A stretch of 8,608 nucleotides of DNA from Candidatus Microgenomates bacterium (GTDB lineage: Bacteria; Patescibacteriota; Dojkabacteria; SC72): assembly GCA_012797935.1 (NCBI GenBank), contig JAAZOC010000086.1, forward strand, positions 1-8,608, written 5' to 3'. Both the position numbers and the translations under genes were made by a program. How positions within the stretch are numbered: position 1 is the stretch's first letter; the number at the start of each line of letters is the position of its first letter. The notes below the pieces were generated by a model that was not told the DNA's origin, made no database searches, and was given only the letters and a program-made list of their open reading frames with translations. This document shows positions 1-6,605 of this stretch, one piece after another.

Positions 1-998
1 AAATTGATCAAATTTGCAGATATTTTCTTAATATCTAAAGTCTCTGAATTTCTTCCAACAAAATCTCTCAAACTTTTTACAGGATTGTACTTTACATATA
101 TGAAGTGATCAGACAAAAAGTTTTCAATGACAGAGAAAATTTTGTTTAATACTAAAGTGACAACAATTGAAATTACAAAAAGCTTGATGATTCCCTGCAA
201 AGAGAATGTAATACCCCACAAAGGTTCAAAAACATATATTACTAGTAGCAATGCTCCAAGTGTAAATATAGTTTTAAGAAAGGTTGATATTGCAGAACCA
301 ACAACAACTCTTACATCTAGAAATCTAGTAGTGAGGATTGAGTAACCAACAATCATAGTCCAAACCACATTACCTAAAGTACTAAACTTGTAAAAAGAAG
401 TGTCTTTAAATACCAAAGGTAGTAAGAAGTCAAAAATGAAGACAGGTATTAACATAATTACACCACCAACAACATAGAACTGAACTTGCCTTTTTTCAAT
501 ACCAGAAAGTACACTTGCTTGTTTAATATAGTAACCAACAACATATATAGCAGTTACAAATTCAGGCATACCATACCATAGATATAAAGGTCCCATTTGA
601 GCAATACTATTGAATTGCAAATGAATACTGTATGTAGAAATTACAATCAAATCTGTAAACCACAAAATCAAGGACATCAAAATCATATACAAAAGAATTA
701 TTACAAAGAATACTTTAAACTTTTCTTTTAACTCTTTTGGATATACCCTCGCGAAAAGAATTAATCCTAAAGTCATACAATATGCCATTGTATATACTAT
801 TTTTAACCAAGTAGTTGTATCAAAGAAAATTGGATTAGCATAGAAATACAAAGAAAGAGACCAAAGCCCTAGAAACAGTACTGAAAGGAAATATATCCGC
901 TTTACCTTACTTCTAAAACCAGAGATTAAGACAAAAAAGCCCATCAGAATTTGAGCAAAACCTGAGAACAAGTTTATGAAGCCAATTAAATCTGTCAT
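1..998 (-). CDS. N-terminal 7TM-type membrane sensor, probable histidine kinase (partial, C-terminus beyond left edge)
   Basis: The reverse strand is open from ATG at 998 to the window edge: 332 codons with no stop, so the gene is cut at its 3' end. About nine hydrophobic helices can be read, near residues 5-27, 36-53, 63-84, 95-116, 140-158, 174-196, 208-225, 238-257 and 270-289. The first seven resemble the 7TM sensor region found at the N-terminus of many histidine kinases, including an IEKRQ loop (167-171) and a segment ILTTRFLDVRVV (221-232). After the last helix comes a cytoplasmic linker with YVKYNPVKSLRDF (301-313), which in related proteins leads into GAF or HisKA/HATPase domains. 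The kinase part is not in the window, so the output domain is inferred; a cyclase or other output is possible. The start lies 2 nt after the methyltransferase stop, with only a weak purine stretch (AGAGAAG) before it, suggesting co-transcription and translational coupling. Confidence 0.72.
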   Translation of the reverse strand, partial: MTDLIGFINLFSGFAQILMGFFVLISGFRSKVKRIYFLSVLFLGLWSLSLYFYANPIFFDTTTWLKIVYTMAYCMTLGLILFARVYPKELKEKFKVFFVIILLYMILMSLILWFTDLIVISTYSIHLQFNSIAQMGPLYLWYGMPEFVTAIYVVGYYIKQASVLSGIEKRQVQFYVVGGVIMLIPVFIFDFLLPLVFKDTSFYKFSTLGNVVWTMIVGYSILTTRFLDVRVVVGSAISTFLKTIFTLGALLLVIYVFEPLWGITFSLQGIIKLFVISIVVTLVLNKIFSVIENFLSDHFIYVKYNPVKSLRDFVGRNSETLDIKKISANLIN

Positions 999-1000
999 AT

Positions 1001-2176
1001 TTACTTCTCTAGTTTAAAGCCACAATTAGTAATATACAGAGGACACTCTGGAAGACCTTCAAGTGGTTTCCAATTGCTGAATTCAGCTCTCTCTAAAAGT
1101 TTTGTCACCAAATATGAAGGATATACATCCTCTCTGTATTCCTCAATAACATCTGTAGTTATCTTCATAGACTTAAGCATTTGTGAAATATATTTTATCT
1201 TCCACTTTGAAAGTAAATAGTGATTCCAATTGTAGAAAAGCATTGATTCCTTGTTATTAACCTTAATCAATTTCTTAACCTCTTTGCCTGGGAAATACTT
1301 TGAGTTGCTTACTAAACTTTTACCATATTCATATTCCTTACCTTTTTCAGCAAGTTTTGGATTTATTGAACACATAACTAAATGGAATGTATCAAGATCA
1401 ACTGTATACAAAGGATCTAATGAATCAGCTACAAATATTGCCCCTTGTTTACCTTTGTTTTTAATAATTTCAAATAATTGGCCATACTCAACTTCTGAAA
1501 GATATGCAGTACCATGACTTGAGAAGAATCCATCGAAGAAATTATCTGGTTGCTTCTTTGAAAATCCTAAAAAATCATCTATCAACAATGTTACAGCACC
1601 ATCGCTATTGGTAATTTTAGAAACATCAATACCTACAAATTCTGTTTGCCAAGGTATTTGATAGTAATCAAGGGAATTCTGAGTTGCGACTACAGAATGT
1701 GGAGACATATCAACACTATATATCTCAATTCTTTTATCTGGGAATTTATTTCCTATCTGTCTTCTCAACATCAAAGTAGACCAACCAGAACCAGGACCGT
1801 ATTCCACAATTCTAATTACATCACCATCAGGTTTTAAATTTTCAGCTAAGAAATTAATGTTGTTTAAAGTAGTTTTAAGAGAAGTTGGGTTTAATCCTTT
1901 TCCAAACATCCTTACTATCTCAAATTCATCCCATCTATCAATCTTTACAACACCTTCAGCACTTTTCACTAATTCCTCAAAGTACAATCTACATTTCTTA
2001 ATGAAAAGTTCTCTGTGCTCAACATTAACTAAGGGGATATCTGGTGCTATTTTAGAATACACTTCCTCTAACTTAGGATCTCTTTTACCTAACCAATACT
2101 GCTGTCTCTCAATCTTACTTGTTATTTTTCTCTGATCGAACGAAGCCGTATCTTGAATATTAAGATTATTTTCCAT
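1001..2176 (-). CDS. Class I SAM-dependent methyltransferase-like protein
   Basis: A 391-residue soluble protein with no signal peptide or TM segment. Motif I of Rossmann-fold methyltransferases is clear: RIVEYGPGSGWST, with the E-x-G-x-G-x-G pattern at about residues 125-131. The next beta strand ends in an acidic residue (IYSVDMSPHSV, D156), which normally binds the ribose of SAM. A later acidic strand end (LLIDDFLGF) and a long C-terminal helical region follow. The roughly 115 residues before motif I match nothing I recognise and may select the substrate, which I cannot name. The start is uncertain: an in-frame GTG at 2215 would add 13 residues, and neither start has a Shine-Dalgarno; ATG at 2176 is chosen because it is the stronger codon. 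A weak minus-strand -10-like TATAGA lies upstream, near 2234-2239. The gene is first in a unit with the membrane sensor at 1-998. Confidence 0.8.
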   Translation of the reverse strand: MENNLNIQDTASFDQRKITSKIERQQYWLGKRDPKLEEVYSKIAPDIPLVNVEHRELFIKKCRLYFEELVKSAEGVVKIDRWDEFEIVRMFGKGLNPTSLKTTLNNINFLAENLKPDGDVIRIVEYGPGSGWSTLMLRRQIGNKFPDKRIEIYSVDMSPHSVVATQNSLDYYQIPWQTEFVGIDVSKITNSDGAVTLLIDDFLGFSKKQPDNFFDGFFSSHGTAYLSEVEYGQLFEIIKNKGKQGAIFVADSLDPLYTVDLDTFHLVMCSINPKLAEKGKEYEYGKSLVSNSKYFPGKEVKKLIKVNNKESMLFYNWNHYLLSKWKIKYISQMLKSMKITTDVIEEYREDVYPSYLVTKLLERAEFSNWKPLEGLPECPLYITNCGFKLEK

Positions 2177-2243
2177 TCTGGACAGATTTATTTTATTTAC
2201 ATATTCATAATACACTATTTTTAAATAACAAATCTATACTTGA

Positions 2244-2271
2244 TTGACATATAAATCTCCAATTGTAGAAT
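2244..2271 (+). promoter_or_regulatory. Predicted sigma70-type promoter for the DUF5667-type gene
   Basis: A perfect -35 box TTGACA (2244-2249) is followed after 16 nt by TAGAAT (2266-2271, five of six consensus bases). It would start transcription near 2278, giving a 5' leader of about 28 nt without a Shine-Dalgarno. A second -10-like TATATT at 2293-2298 ends 7 nt before the ATG and could give a leaderless transcript, but has no matching -35. The region is extremely AT-rich, so chance -10 matches are expected. Confidence 0.55.
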
Positions 2272-2305
2272 ATTATTAATATATAATTTTAATATATTAA
2301 ACAAT

Positions 2306-2929
2306 ATGGCCAAAGTATTAGGAATACTACTCTCTGTAGTAGTAATTTTAGGTGGTGGTGGGTACTTGCTTGCAACAAAAGCAAATGCTTCAGCTCCAAA
2401 TGATACCCTCTTTAAATTAGATGTTCTTCTCGAAGAGGCTCAAAGATTAATTACTCTTGACGAAGTAGCTAAAACAGAATTAGAGCAAGAAATTTTGGAA
2501 GAAAGACAAAGTGAAATAGAAGCTATGTTAAATGAAGATGGTATTTCAGAAGAATTAATGAATGATGCTATTGAATATATGAACCAACAGAGGATAAGAA
2601 CATATGAGAAACTTGGAGAAGTACAAGAAAAGATGGAGCAAAAAGGAAACACACAAGCAGCAGAGAGTTTAGAGAAAGTTCAAAATAAATATATGGAGAA
2701 CTTACAAAAGCAATTAGAGACAGCTCAAAAAGTACAAAACAAATTTAAAGGAATAGATAATACAGTAAAGGAAGAAATAGAACAGAATATGGAAGAAGAG
2801 GAGAACTCTCTACAAAACGAAGGTAAAGATACACAGAATCAACAACAAAACCAAGAGAGCAATTCAAATGATAGCTCAAATGGTAGTTCTAATGGCAATT
2901 CTTCTACAACAAAAGGTAAAAGCAACTAA
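2306..2929 (+). CDS. Secreted or membrane-tethered DUF5667-type helical protein
   Basis: A 207-residue protein. Residues 4-24 form a hydrophobic signal segment with a glycine run, followed by AxA-type sites at 26-28 (ANA) and 28-30 (ASA), so it is probably exported by Sec and cleaved by signal peptidase I, or kept as an anchor. The mature start APNDTLFKLDVLLEEAQ matches the beginning of DUF5667 domains, in which a short proline/aspartate segment leads into helices. Residues 35-160 are Glu/Gln/Lys-rich and predicted to be helical or coiled coil, and the last 40 or so residues are a Ser/Asn/Gln/Gly-rich, probably disordered tail. No catalytic motif is visible. DUF5667 has no firmly known function; a cell-envelope role is inferred from export. 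The gene has its own promoter and a strong terminator, so it is probably transcribed alone. There is no Shine-Dalgarno before the ATG. Confidence 0.78.
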   Translation: MAKVLGILLSVVVILGGGGYLLATKANASAPNDTLFKLDVLLEEAQRLITLDEVAKTELEQEILEERQSEIEAMLNEDGISEELMNDAIEYMNQQRIRTYEKLGEVQEKMEQKGNTQAAESLEKVQNKYMENLQKQLETAQKVQNKFKGIDNTVKEEIEQNMEEEENSLQNEGKDTQNQQQNQESNSNDSSNGSSNGNSSTTKGKSN

Positions 2930-2948
2930 GGGAAAACACTTAGAATAT

Positions 2949-2980
2949 AAATGGGAGGGACTACTTTGTTCCTCCTATTT
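2949..2980 (+). terminator. Intrinsic terminator of the DUF5667-type gene
   Basis: Starting 19 nt after the stop codon, AAATGGGAGGGA (2949-2960) pairs along all 12 positions with TTCCTCCTATTT (2969-2980) around an 8-nt loop; two pairs are G-U in the RNA. The T-rich descending arm runs into TATTA. The hairpin is also stable on the opposite strand, so it may help stop transcription arriving from the convergent minus-strand unit. Confidence 0.8.
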
Positions 2981-3007
2981 TATTACTAATATTAGAAGAG
3001 GTATCAA

Positions 3008-3045
3008 GAAAAGTAAGCAGTAAATTACATAATATTTTACTTTTC
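3008..3045 (-). terminator. Possible weak terminator hairpin for the convergent minus-strand unit
   Basis: GAAAAGTAA (3008-3016) and TTACTTTTC (3037-3045) form a 9-bp inverted repeat around a 20-nt loop. Read on the minus strand, the descending arm ends in TTTTCTT, giving a short U-rich tail. It lies about 95 nt past the stop of the small minus-strand gene. The stem is A/T-rich and the loop long, so this may not terminate efficiently. Apart from this and the hairpin at 2949-2980, I see nothing functional in 2930-3139. Confidence 0.3.
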
Positions 3046-3139
3046 CTTCTTTGATTTGATTTTGGCTGTCGTCCATATTTTGATTTAAACTAGAGTGAGC
3101 AGGAAGACATTGTACAGAAAATTTTAGTATTGTCAAAAA

Positions 3140-3538
3140 CTAACCTTCTTTCTGATTATTAAGCTCTTCTGAAAGCTTATCATATATTATTGGATCAGCA
3201 CTCAAGTTGTTTAATATATTCTGAATGGAATTACCAACAACATTAATATCATTAGAACCCTTCAATGCAATATCTATTGATCTCATTTCCCTCAATCTCT
3301 CTGATAATTCAAAAACATTTTCATATACAAGATCTTCACATACAAATAGTATGTACAAAAAACTTTCCAACTTTGGATACTTCTCTCTAATGCCCTTATT
3401 CAACCAAAGATCTTGTTCTAACCAATGGAAAAGACAATTATTTATAGATCTAGCATCTTCCAAATCCATAGCTTCCGGTTCTGGAAATTTCCAACAATCA
3501 GTCTTTTCTTTACACTTCTCGATAGTATTCTCCATCAT
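3140..3538 (-). CDS. Small hypothetical protein (132 aa) downstream of tRNA-Pro
   Basis: I do not recognise this protein. It is soluble-looking and rich in Glu, Leu and Asn, with three cysteines in the first 35 residues or so (KCKEKTDCW, then NNCLFHW) and a mostly helical remainder (for example FELSERLREMRSID). The open frame continues upstream into the tRNA-Pro gene, but the first credible start is the paired ATG at 3538 (or 3535), 23 nt after the tRNA 3' end; the upstream extension is translated tRNA. No Shine-Dalgarno precedes the start, and two T6 tracts lie between tRNA and ATG. It may be expressed by read-through from the HAD-HD-tRNA unit. Length and codon use suggest a real gene, but without homology this is only moderately supported. 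Confidence 0.55.
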   Translation of the reverse strand: MMENTIEKCKEKTDCWKFPEPEAMDLEDARSINNCLFHWLEQDLWLNKGIREKYPKLESFLYILFVCEDLVYENVFELSERLREMRSIDIALKGSNDINVVGNSIQNILNNLSADPIIYDKLSEELNNQKEG

Positions 3539-3561
3539 TAAAAAATGATAAAAAATTAGTA

Positions 3562-3635
3562 TCGGGGTAACACGACTTGAACGTGCGACCTCTTGCACCC
3601 CATGCAAGCGTTCTAGCCATCTGAACTACACCCCG
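3562..3635 (-). tRNA. tRNA-Pro, anticodon GGG
   Basis: A full 74-nt cloverleaf folds on the minus strand. The acceptor stem CGGGGTG pairs with TACCCCG (one G-U), the D-stem GTTC with GAAC around a 9-nt loop, the anticodon stem CTTGC with GCAAG around ATGGGGT, and the T-stem GCACG with CGTGT around TTCAAGT. Position 33 is T, the anticodon at 34-36 is GGG and position 37 is G, as in proline tRNAs. C1-G72 with discriminator A73 also fits bacterial tRNA-Pro. It should read CCC and CCU. No CCA is encoded (GATAC follows), so a CCA-adding enzyme is required. The gene begins 1 nt after the stop codon of the HD-domain gene, and I see no clear promoter of its own. Confidence 0.95.
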
Positions 3636-3636
3636 T

Positions 3637-4218
3637 TTAAAGACCAATCTCTTCACTAATATCACTTAAACTCTTTAGTGACATCTTTACAAAATCCTCA
3701 ATTGGGATACCTATTTCTTCTATCTCATATATAACTTCCCTTCTTACAGCTTTTGCAAAATCTTTCTTCTTAAACTTCCTCATTACACTATCAACATCTA
3801 CACTAGATATCTTTTTATCTGGTTGAACTAATGCACTTGCAACTAAAAATCCAGATATAGTCTCACTTGCAGCCAAAGCTATATCTAATTTTGATTCTCT
3901 CTTTTGAGTAATATCTGGATGTTCTTCATAATGAGCCTTTATTGCATGATACATCTCTTCAGGAATATCCTCTCCAACTTTCAAACCTTCTTTTTCTAGT
4001 ATGACATCAAACTCAACAACATGCCTTTGAGGGTCCTTTTCTACATAATCAAAATCTAAATCATGAAGTAAACCAGAAAGACCCCACAAATCTTCATCTT
4101 CCCCAAAATGTTTAGCCACATCTCTCATTATTGCTTCACTCTCTCGCATATGCATTCTTAACCATGGAGTAGTTATATATTTATCTAGCAATTCCAAAGA
4201 TTTTTCTCTAGTTATCAT
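3637..4218 (-). CDS. HD-superfamily predicted hydrolase (COG2316-like)
   Basis: A 193-residue soluble protein. H23 (in MHMRESEAIMR) and the H52-D53 pair (GLLHDLDFD) give the metal-binding core of the HD phosphohydrolase fold, with another histidine at H66 (QRHVVEFD) and H91/H96 (YHAIKAHYEEH). The C-terminal half, including SALVQPDKK, VDSVMRKFKKKDFAKAVRRE and the ending SDISEEIGL, matches my memory of the COG2316 group of predicted HD hydrolases, whose substrate is not known. Where that group usually has DELTG, this protein has ETISG (E119-G123), so the last metal-ligand Asp seems replaced by Glu; other members may share this. The start codon overlaps the HAD gene end by 11 nt, which implies translational coupling. 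The tRNA-Pro begins 1 nt downstream. Confidence 0.85.
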   Translation of the reverse strand: MITREKSLELLDKYITTPWLRMHMRESEAIMRDVAKHFGEDEDLWGLSGLLHDLDFDYVEKDPQRHVVEFDVILEKEGLKVGEDIPEEMYHAIKAHYEEHPDITQKRESKLDIALAASETISGFLVASALVQPDKKISSVDVDSVMRKFKKKDFAKAVRREVIYEIEEIGIPIEDFVKMSLKSLSDISEEIGL

Positions 4219-4612
4219 TTAATTTTTCACTCAATTTAAGTTTAAGATCCTCAATATTAGTAAATATTATCCCAATTATACCAAACTCTTTTGCTACAGA
4301 AATGTTCTTTTCGCTATCATCTACAAACAAAATTTCATTCGGATTACATGACAAAATGTTCAAAAGAGAATTAAATGATTCTTTACTAGGCTTTTGTTTT
4401 TCAGTACAACTAATTACATTGTCAAAGAATTTGAGAAAATAATGTTTTTCCTCTACTGAATGAATATGATCAAAGGAAGTATTTGTAAATATATTAAGAG
4501 AGAAACCTCTTCTCTTAAGAGATGCACATATTTCTAGCATTTCATTATCTACAGTATCTTTTACGGTATCAAGTAGAACACCATAGAAATCGAAAACAAT
4601 ATTTTTCAACAT
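4208..4612 (-). CDS. Small capless HAD-like hydrolase with altered motif I
   Basis: A 134-residue protein with the four HAD landmarks: motif I FDFYGVLLDT (nucleophile D8), motif II NIFTNTS (T43), motif III lysine in KQKPSKESF (K74) and motif IV ILFVDDSEKN (D98, D99). The second Asp of the phosphatase signature DxD is a tyrosine (Y10), as in haloacid dehalogenases. Only about 35 residues separate motifs I and II, so there is no normal C1 cap domain; capless HADs tend to act on large substrates. The substrate is unknown, and the family tends to be over-annotated, so I make no specific claim. It is the first gene of the unit leading to the HD hydrolase. Before the ATG there is AGGAA, too close for a good Shine-Dalgarno, preceded directly by a TATACT box. 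Confidence 0.82.
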   Translation of the reverse strand: MLKNIVFDFYGVLLDTVKDTVDNEMLEICASLKRRGFSLNIFTNTSFDHIHSVEEKHYFLKFFDNVISCTEKQKPSKESFNSLLNILSCNPNEILFVDDSEKNISVAKEFGIIGIIFTNIEDLKLKLSEKLNDN

Positions 4613-4617
4613 TTCCT

Positions 4618-4623
4618 AGTATA
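4618..4623 (-). promoter_or_regulatory. Predicted -10 box for the HAD-HD-tRNA unit, near-leaderless
   Basis: TATACT on the minus strand (five of six consensus bases) ends 5 nt before the HAD ATG, so transcription would begin at or within a base or two of the start codon. The best -35 at suitable spacing, GGTACA, shares only the last three bases with the consensus. Support is modest. Confidence 0.4.
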
Positions 4624-4633
4624 TTACTAATAC

Positions 4634-4647
4634 ATGGTTTGTACCAT
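4634..4647. repeat. Small inverted repeat between divergent promoters
   Basis: ATGGT (4634-4638) and ACCAT (4643-4647) form a 5-bp inverted repeat around TTGT, lying between the HAD -10 box and the plus-strand -35 box. A regulator could bind here and act on both directions, but a palindrome this short is common by chance. Confidence 0.2.
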
Positions 4648-4671
4648 ATCGCTGTTTAGAAGAATTGTTTC

Positions 4672-4700
4672 TTGAAAACCTTAAGCTATTTAGCTATATT
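4672..4700 (+). promoter_or_regulatory. Predicted sigma70-type promoter of the DUF3048-to-miaA operon
   Basis: TTGAAA (4672-4677) and TATATT (4695-4700) each match five of six consensus bases and are separated by the optimal 17 nt. The -10 box ends 5 nt before the ATG at 4706, so the expected start site (about 4706-4708) coincides with the start codon. This predicts a leaderless mRNA, which fits the lack of any Shine-Dalgarno there. Confidence 0.65.
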
Positions 4701-4705
4701 TAGTT

Positions 4706-6010
4706 ATGCCCAAGACATTCAATATGACGGATAACGAAGAAAATGTAGATGTTGTAGAAGAGAAACAAATAGTTCCAATAGAACCTAGTAAAGAAGAGGC
4801 AAAAGAAAATACAAACGAAATTCAAAAAGACGAAATTACTGAGATTCCAAAAAAGAAATTTGATTGGAAAGTATTAATATTCCCAATAGTTGCTATTCTC
4901 ACACTCTCAGGCATAGGTGTTTTTTACTACTTTGGTATTTACAAAGCACAACCAATAGCGCCTTCTGATATCATTTCTTTTAATCCCAACTATATCTCCT
5001 CTGTCTCTCCAGAAAAAGCATTTAGAAATTCTTTAAATCTACTTTCAAAACCTGAAGAACCTAAAACAGAGGTAAGTCCATTGAACGGATTATTGTTTAC
5101 AAAAACAGAGATGGACAATCTTAAGAAAAAAAGACCTGTTGCCGTAATGACAAATAACCATGCGGATGCGAGACCTCTTTCAGGATTAAACAGTGCAGAT
5201 ATTGTAATAGAAGCAAATGCTGAGAGTGGAATTACCAGACATCTAGCAATCTACTGGAGCCAAGCTCCAAAGAAGGTGGGACCAATTAGGAGTTTAAGGC
5301 AATACTATTTAGAATGGTTAAGTGAATACGATCCAATTTTAATTCACGATGGATGTGCAAGTACAGATAATGTAAAAACAAATGCTTGTGGAAATGTATA
5401 TACATATGGGACAAAAGATATCACAACTTTGGGAGCATGGAGAGTTCATACAGATGGAAGAGTTGCTCCTCACAATGAATATACTTCAATTCCTAACGCA
5501 CTTGAGTATGGAGAAAAAATGAATTGGGACGAATTCCCTTCTTCTATACAAGCTTGGTCTTTCAAGAGAGATGCAGAAATAGAGAATAGAGGGAAAAAGA
5601 CTGTAGTTAAAACAATATTCCATCAAAGACTAAATAATGGTGGCTTGTATGATGCAATGTGGACATATGATCAAACAACAAATAGTTACTTCAGAAAAAT
5701 TGGAGGACAGGCAGATATGGATTTAGAAACTAACACACAGATATCAGCTAAAAATGTTGTAATTCAAGAAGTAGATATGAAGATTTCCGGAGACAACAAA
5801 GGCAGAGTTATAATTGACACTATAGGCGAAGGAGATGCGGTCATACTACAAGATGGGAAGATAATTAATGGAAAATGGAAAAAGGCATCTAGAACCGATA
5901 GAACAAAATATTATGATAATGCCGGTAATCCGATACAATTTAACAGAGGAAGAATATGGATTGCAATGTTACCAAACCCTGACGGCAAATTTGATATAAT
6001 TGAGCAATAA
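4706..6010 (+). CDS. Membrane-anchored DUF3048 domain protein (YerB-like)
   Basis: A 434-residue protein: an acidic, Glu/Lys-rich cytoplasmic tail (1-52), one TM helix at about 54-79 preceded by lysines (PKKKFDWK), and a large outer domain. The DUF3048 N-terminal part is easy to see: NGLLFTKTEMDNLKKKRPVAVM (from about residue 127), LNSADIVIEA, ESGITRHLAIYW (173-184) and VGPIRSLRQYYLEW (191-204), then ILIHDG with H214. The C-terminal part has GEGDAVILQDGKIINGKWKK and a closing RGRIWIAMLPNPDG, as in the DUF3048 C-terminal domain. Bacillus YerB is a lipoprotein of this family; here a TM anchor replaces the lipobox. The biochemical role of the family is not established. The only two cysteines, C217 and C228, lie in the outer domain and could form a disulfide. 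It is the first gene of the operon. Confidence 0.9.
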   Translation: MPKTFNMTDNEENVDVVEEKQIVPIEPSKEEAKENTNEIQKDEITEIPKKKFDWKVLIFPIVAILTLSGIGVFYYFGIYKAQPIAPSDIISFNPNYISSVSPEKAFRNSLNLLSKPEEPKTEVSPLNGLLFTKTEMDNLKKKRPVAVMTNNHADARPLSGLNSADIVIEANAESGITRHLAIYWSQAPKKVGPIRSLRQYYLEWLSEYDPILIHDGCASTDNVKTNACGNVYTYGTKDITTLGAWRVHTDGRVAPHNEYTSIPNALEYGEKMNWDEFPSSIQAWSFKRDAEIENRGKKTVVKTIFHQRLNNGGLYDAMWTYDQTTNSYFRKIGGQADMDLETNTQISAKNVVIQEVDMKISGDNKGRVIIDTIGEGDAVILQDGKIINGKWKKASRTDRTKYYDNAGNPIQFNRGRIWIAMLPNPDGKFDIIEQ

Positions 6011-6023
6011 TATTAAGCAGGTT

Positions 6024-6028
6024 GGGGA
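6024..6028 (+). promoter_or_regulatory. Ribosome binding site-like GGGGA before the regulator gene
   Basis: GGGGA ends 3 nt before the ATG at 6032 and can pair with the 16S tail if a G-U pair is allowed. It is the best Shine-Dalgarno-like sequence in the window and supports the start at 6032 for a gene that sits 21 nt inside the operon. Confidence 0.4.
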
Positions 6029-6031
6029 ACT

Positions 6032-6604
6032 ATGCTAAAAAATCTTTTCATTTCAAAAGTGAGGATACGAATCCTCGAACAGTATATGTTCGATTTAAAC
6101 GCCTCTTTCCATGTTAGAGGTTTAGTAAGACTGCTTGACGAAGAAATCAATGCAGTAAGAAGAGAGCTACTAAACTTGGAAGCAGCTGGGATACTAAAAT
6201 CTCAAAAGGAAGGTAACAAACTTGTTTACAAAATAAACAAGAAATGTAATGTTCTACAAGAATTAAGATCAATCTTTTTCAAAGAATCAGAAGTTGGTAA
6301 AAGAATACTTGAAGGTATAAATTCTGTAGAAGGAGTATCTCTCGTTGTATTAACAGAAAGCTTCCTTAAGAAAAAATATGAAAACAATACTGATGTAGAT
6401 TTCCTCTTCATTGGAAATATGAAAATTAGAGAATTAACAACAACAATTGCTTCAATTGAAAAAGACCTAGGAAGAGAAATACGTTTTAGTGCTATAACTA
6501 AAGAAGATTTTAACTTTGCAAGAAAAAAGCAAGAACCATTCTTGATGAATGTTTTAGAAAAGGATAAGATAATCATGTTTGGACAATTATCTGACCTACT
6601 CTAA
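6032..6604 (+). CDS. Winged-helix regulator with C-terminal degenerate nucleotidyltransferase-fold domain
   Basis: A 190-residue protein. Residues 1-70 form an ArsR-like winged helix: LFISKVRIRILEQY, then SFHVRGLVRLL with NAVRRELLNLEAAGIL as recognition region, and a wing ending KLVYKINKK. Residues 95-184 resemble the minimal nucleotidyltransferase fold often attached to such domains: VSLVVLTESF, DVDFLFIGNM (D121, D123), IEKDLGREIRFSAITKEDF and a final KIIMFG strand. The usual GS motif after the first strand is absent (LTESF instead), so catalysis is unlikely and the domain more probably senses or dimerises. No ligand can be named. It may regulate its own operon, possibly through the region 4613-4705. 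Its stop codon is 1 nt before the SecD-like start. Confidence 0.8.
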   Translation: MLKNLFISKVRIRILEQYMFDLNASFHVRGLVRLLDEEINAVRRELLNLEAAGILKSQKEGNKLVYKINKKCNVLQELRSIFFKESEVGKRILEGINSVEGVSLVVLTESFLKKKYENNTDVDFLFIGNMKIRELTTTIASIEKDLGREIRFSAITKEDFNFARKKQEPFLMNVLEKDKIIMFGQLSDLL

Positions 6605-6605
6605 A

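Noticed and set aside
127..345. 72-residue plus-strand open frame
   Set aside because: It lies antisense to the membrane sensor, has no start signal and no recognisable motif.
1251..2135. Three plus-strand open frames (63-92 residues)
   Set aside because: All are antisense to the methyltransferase gene, whose SAM motif fixes the true frame.
2177..2215. GTG start of the methyltransferase at 2215
   Set aside because: No Shine-Dalgarno and a weaker start codon than the in-frame ATG at 2176; kept only as an alternative.
3539..3607. Upstream extension of the small minus-strand gene, starting at TTG 3607
   Set aside because: Most of this stretch is the tRNA-Pro sequence read as protein; the first credible start is the ATG pair at 3538/3535.
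6226..6576. 116-residue minus-strand open frame
   Set aside because: Antisense to the regulator, with low-complexity composition typical of a reverse reading of an AT-rich gene.
6579..6605. TTG start of the SecD-like gene
   Set aside because: It would overlap the end of the regulator gene; ATG at 6606 sits 1 nt after the regulator stop and begins with a typical short basic N-terminus.
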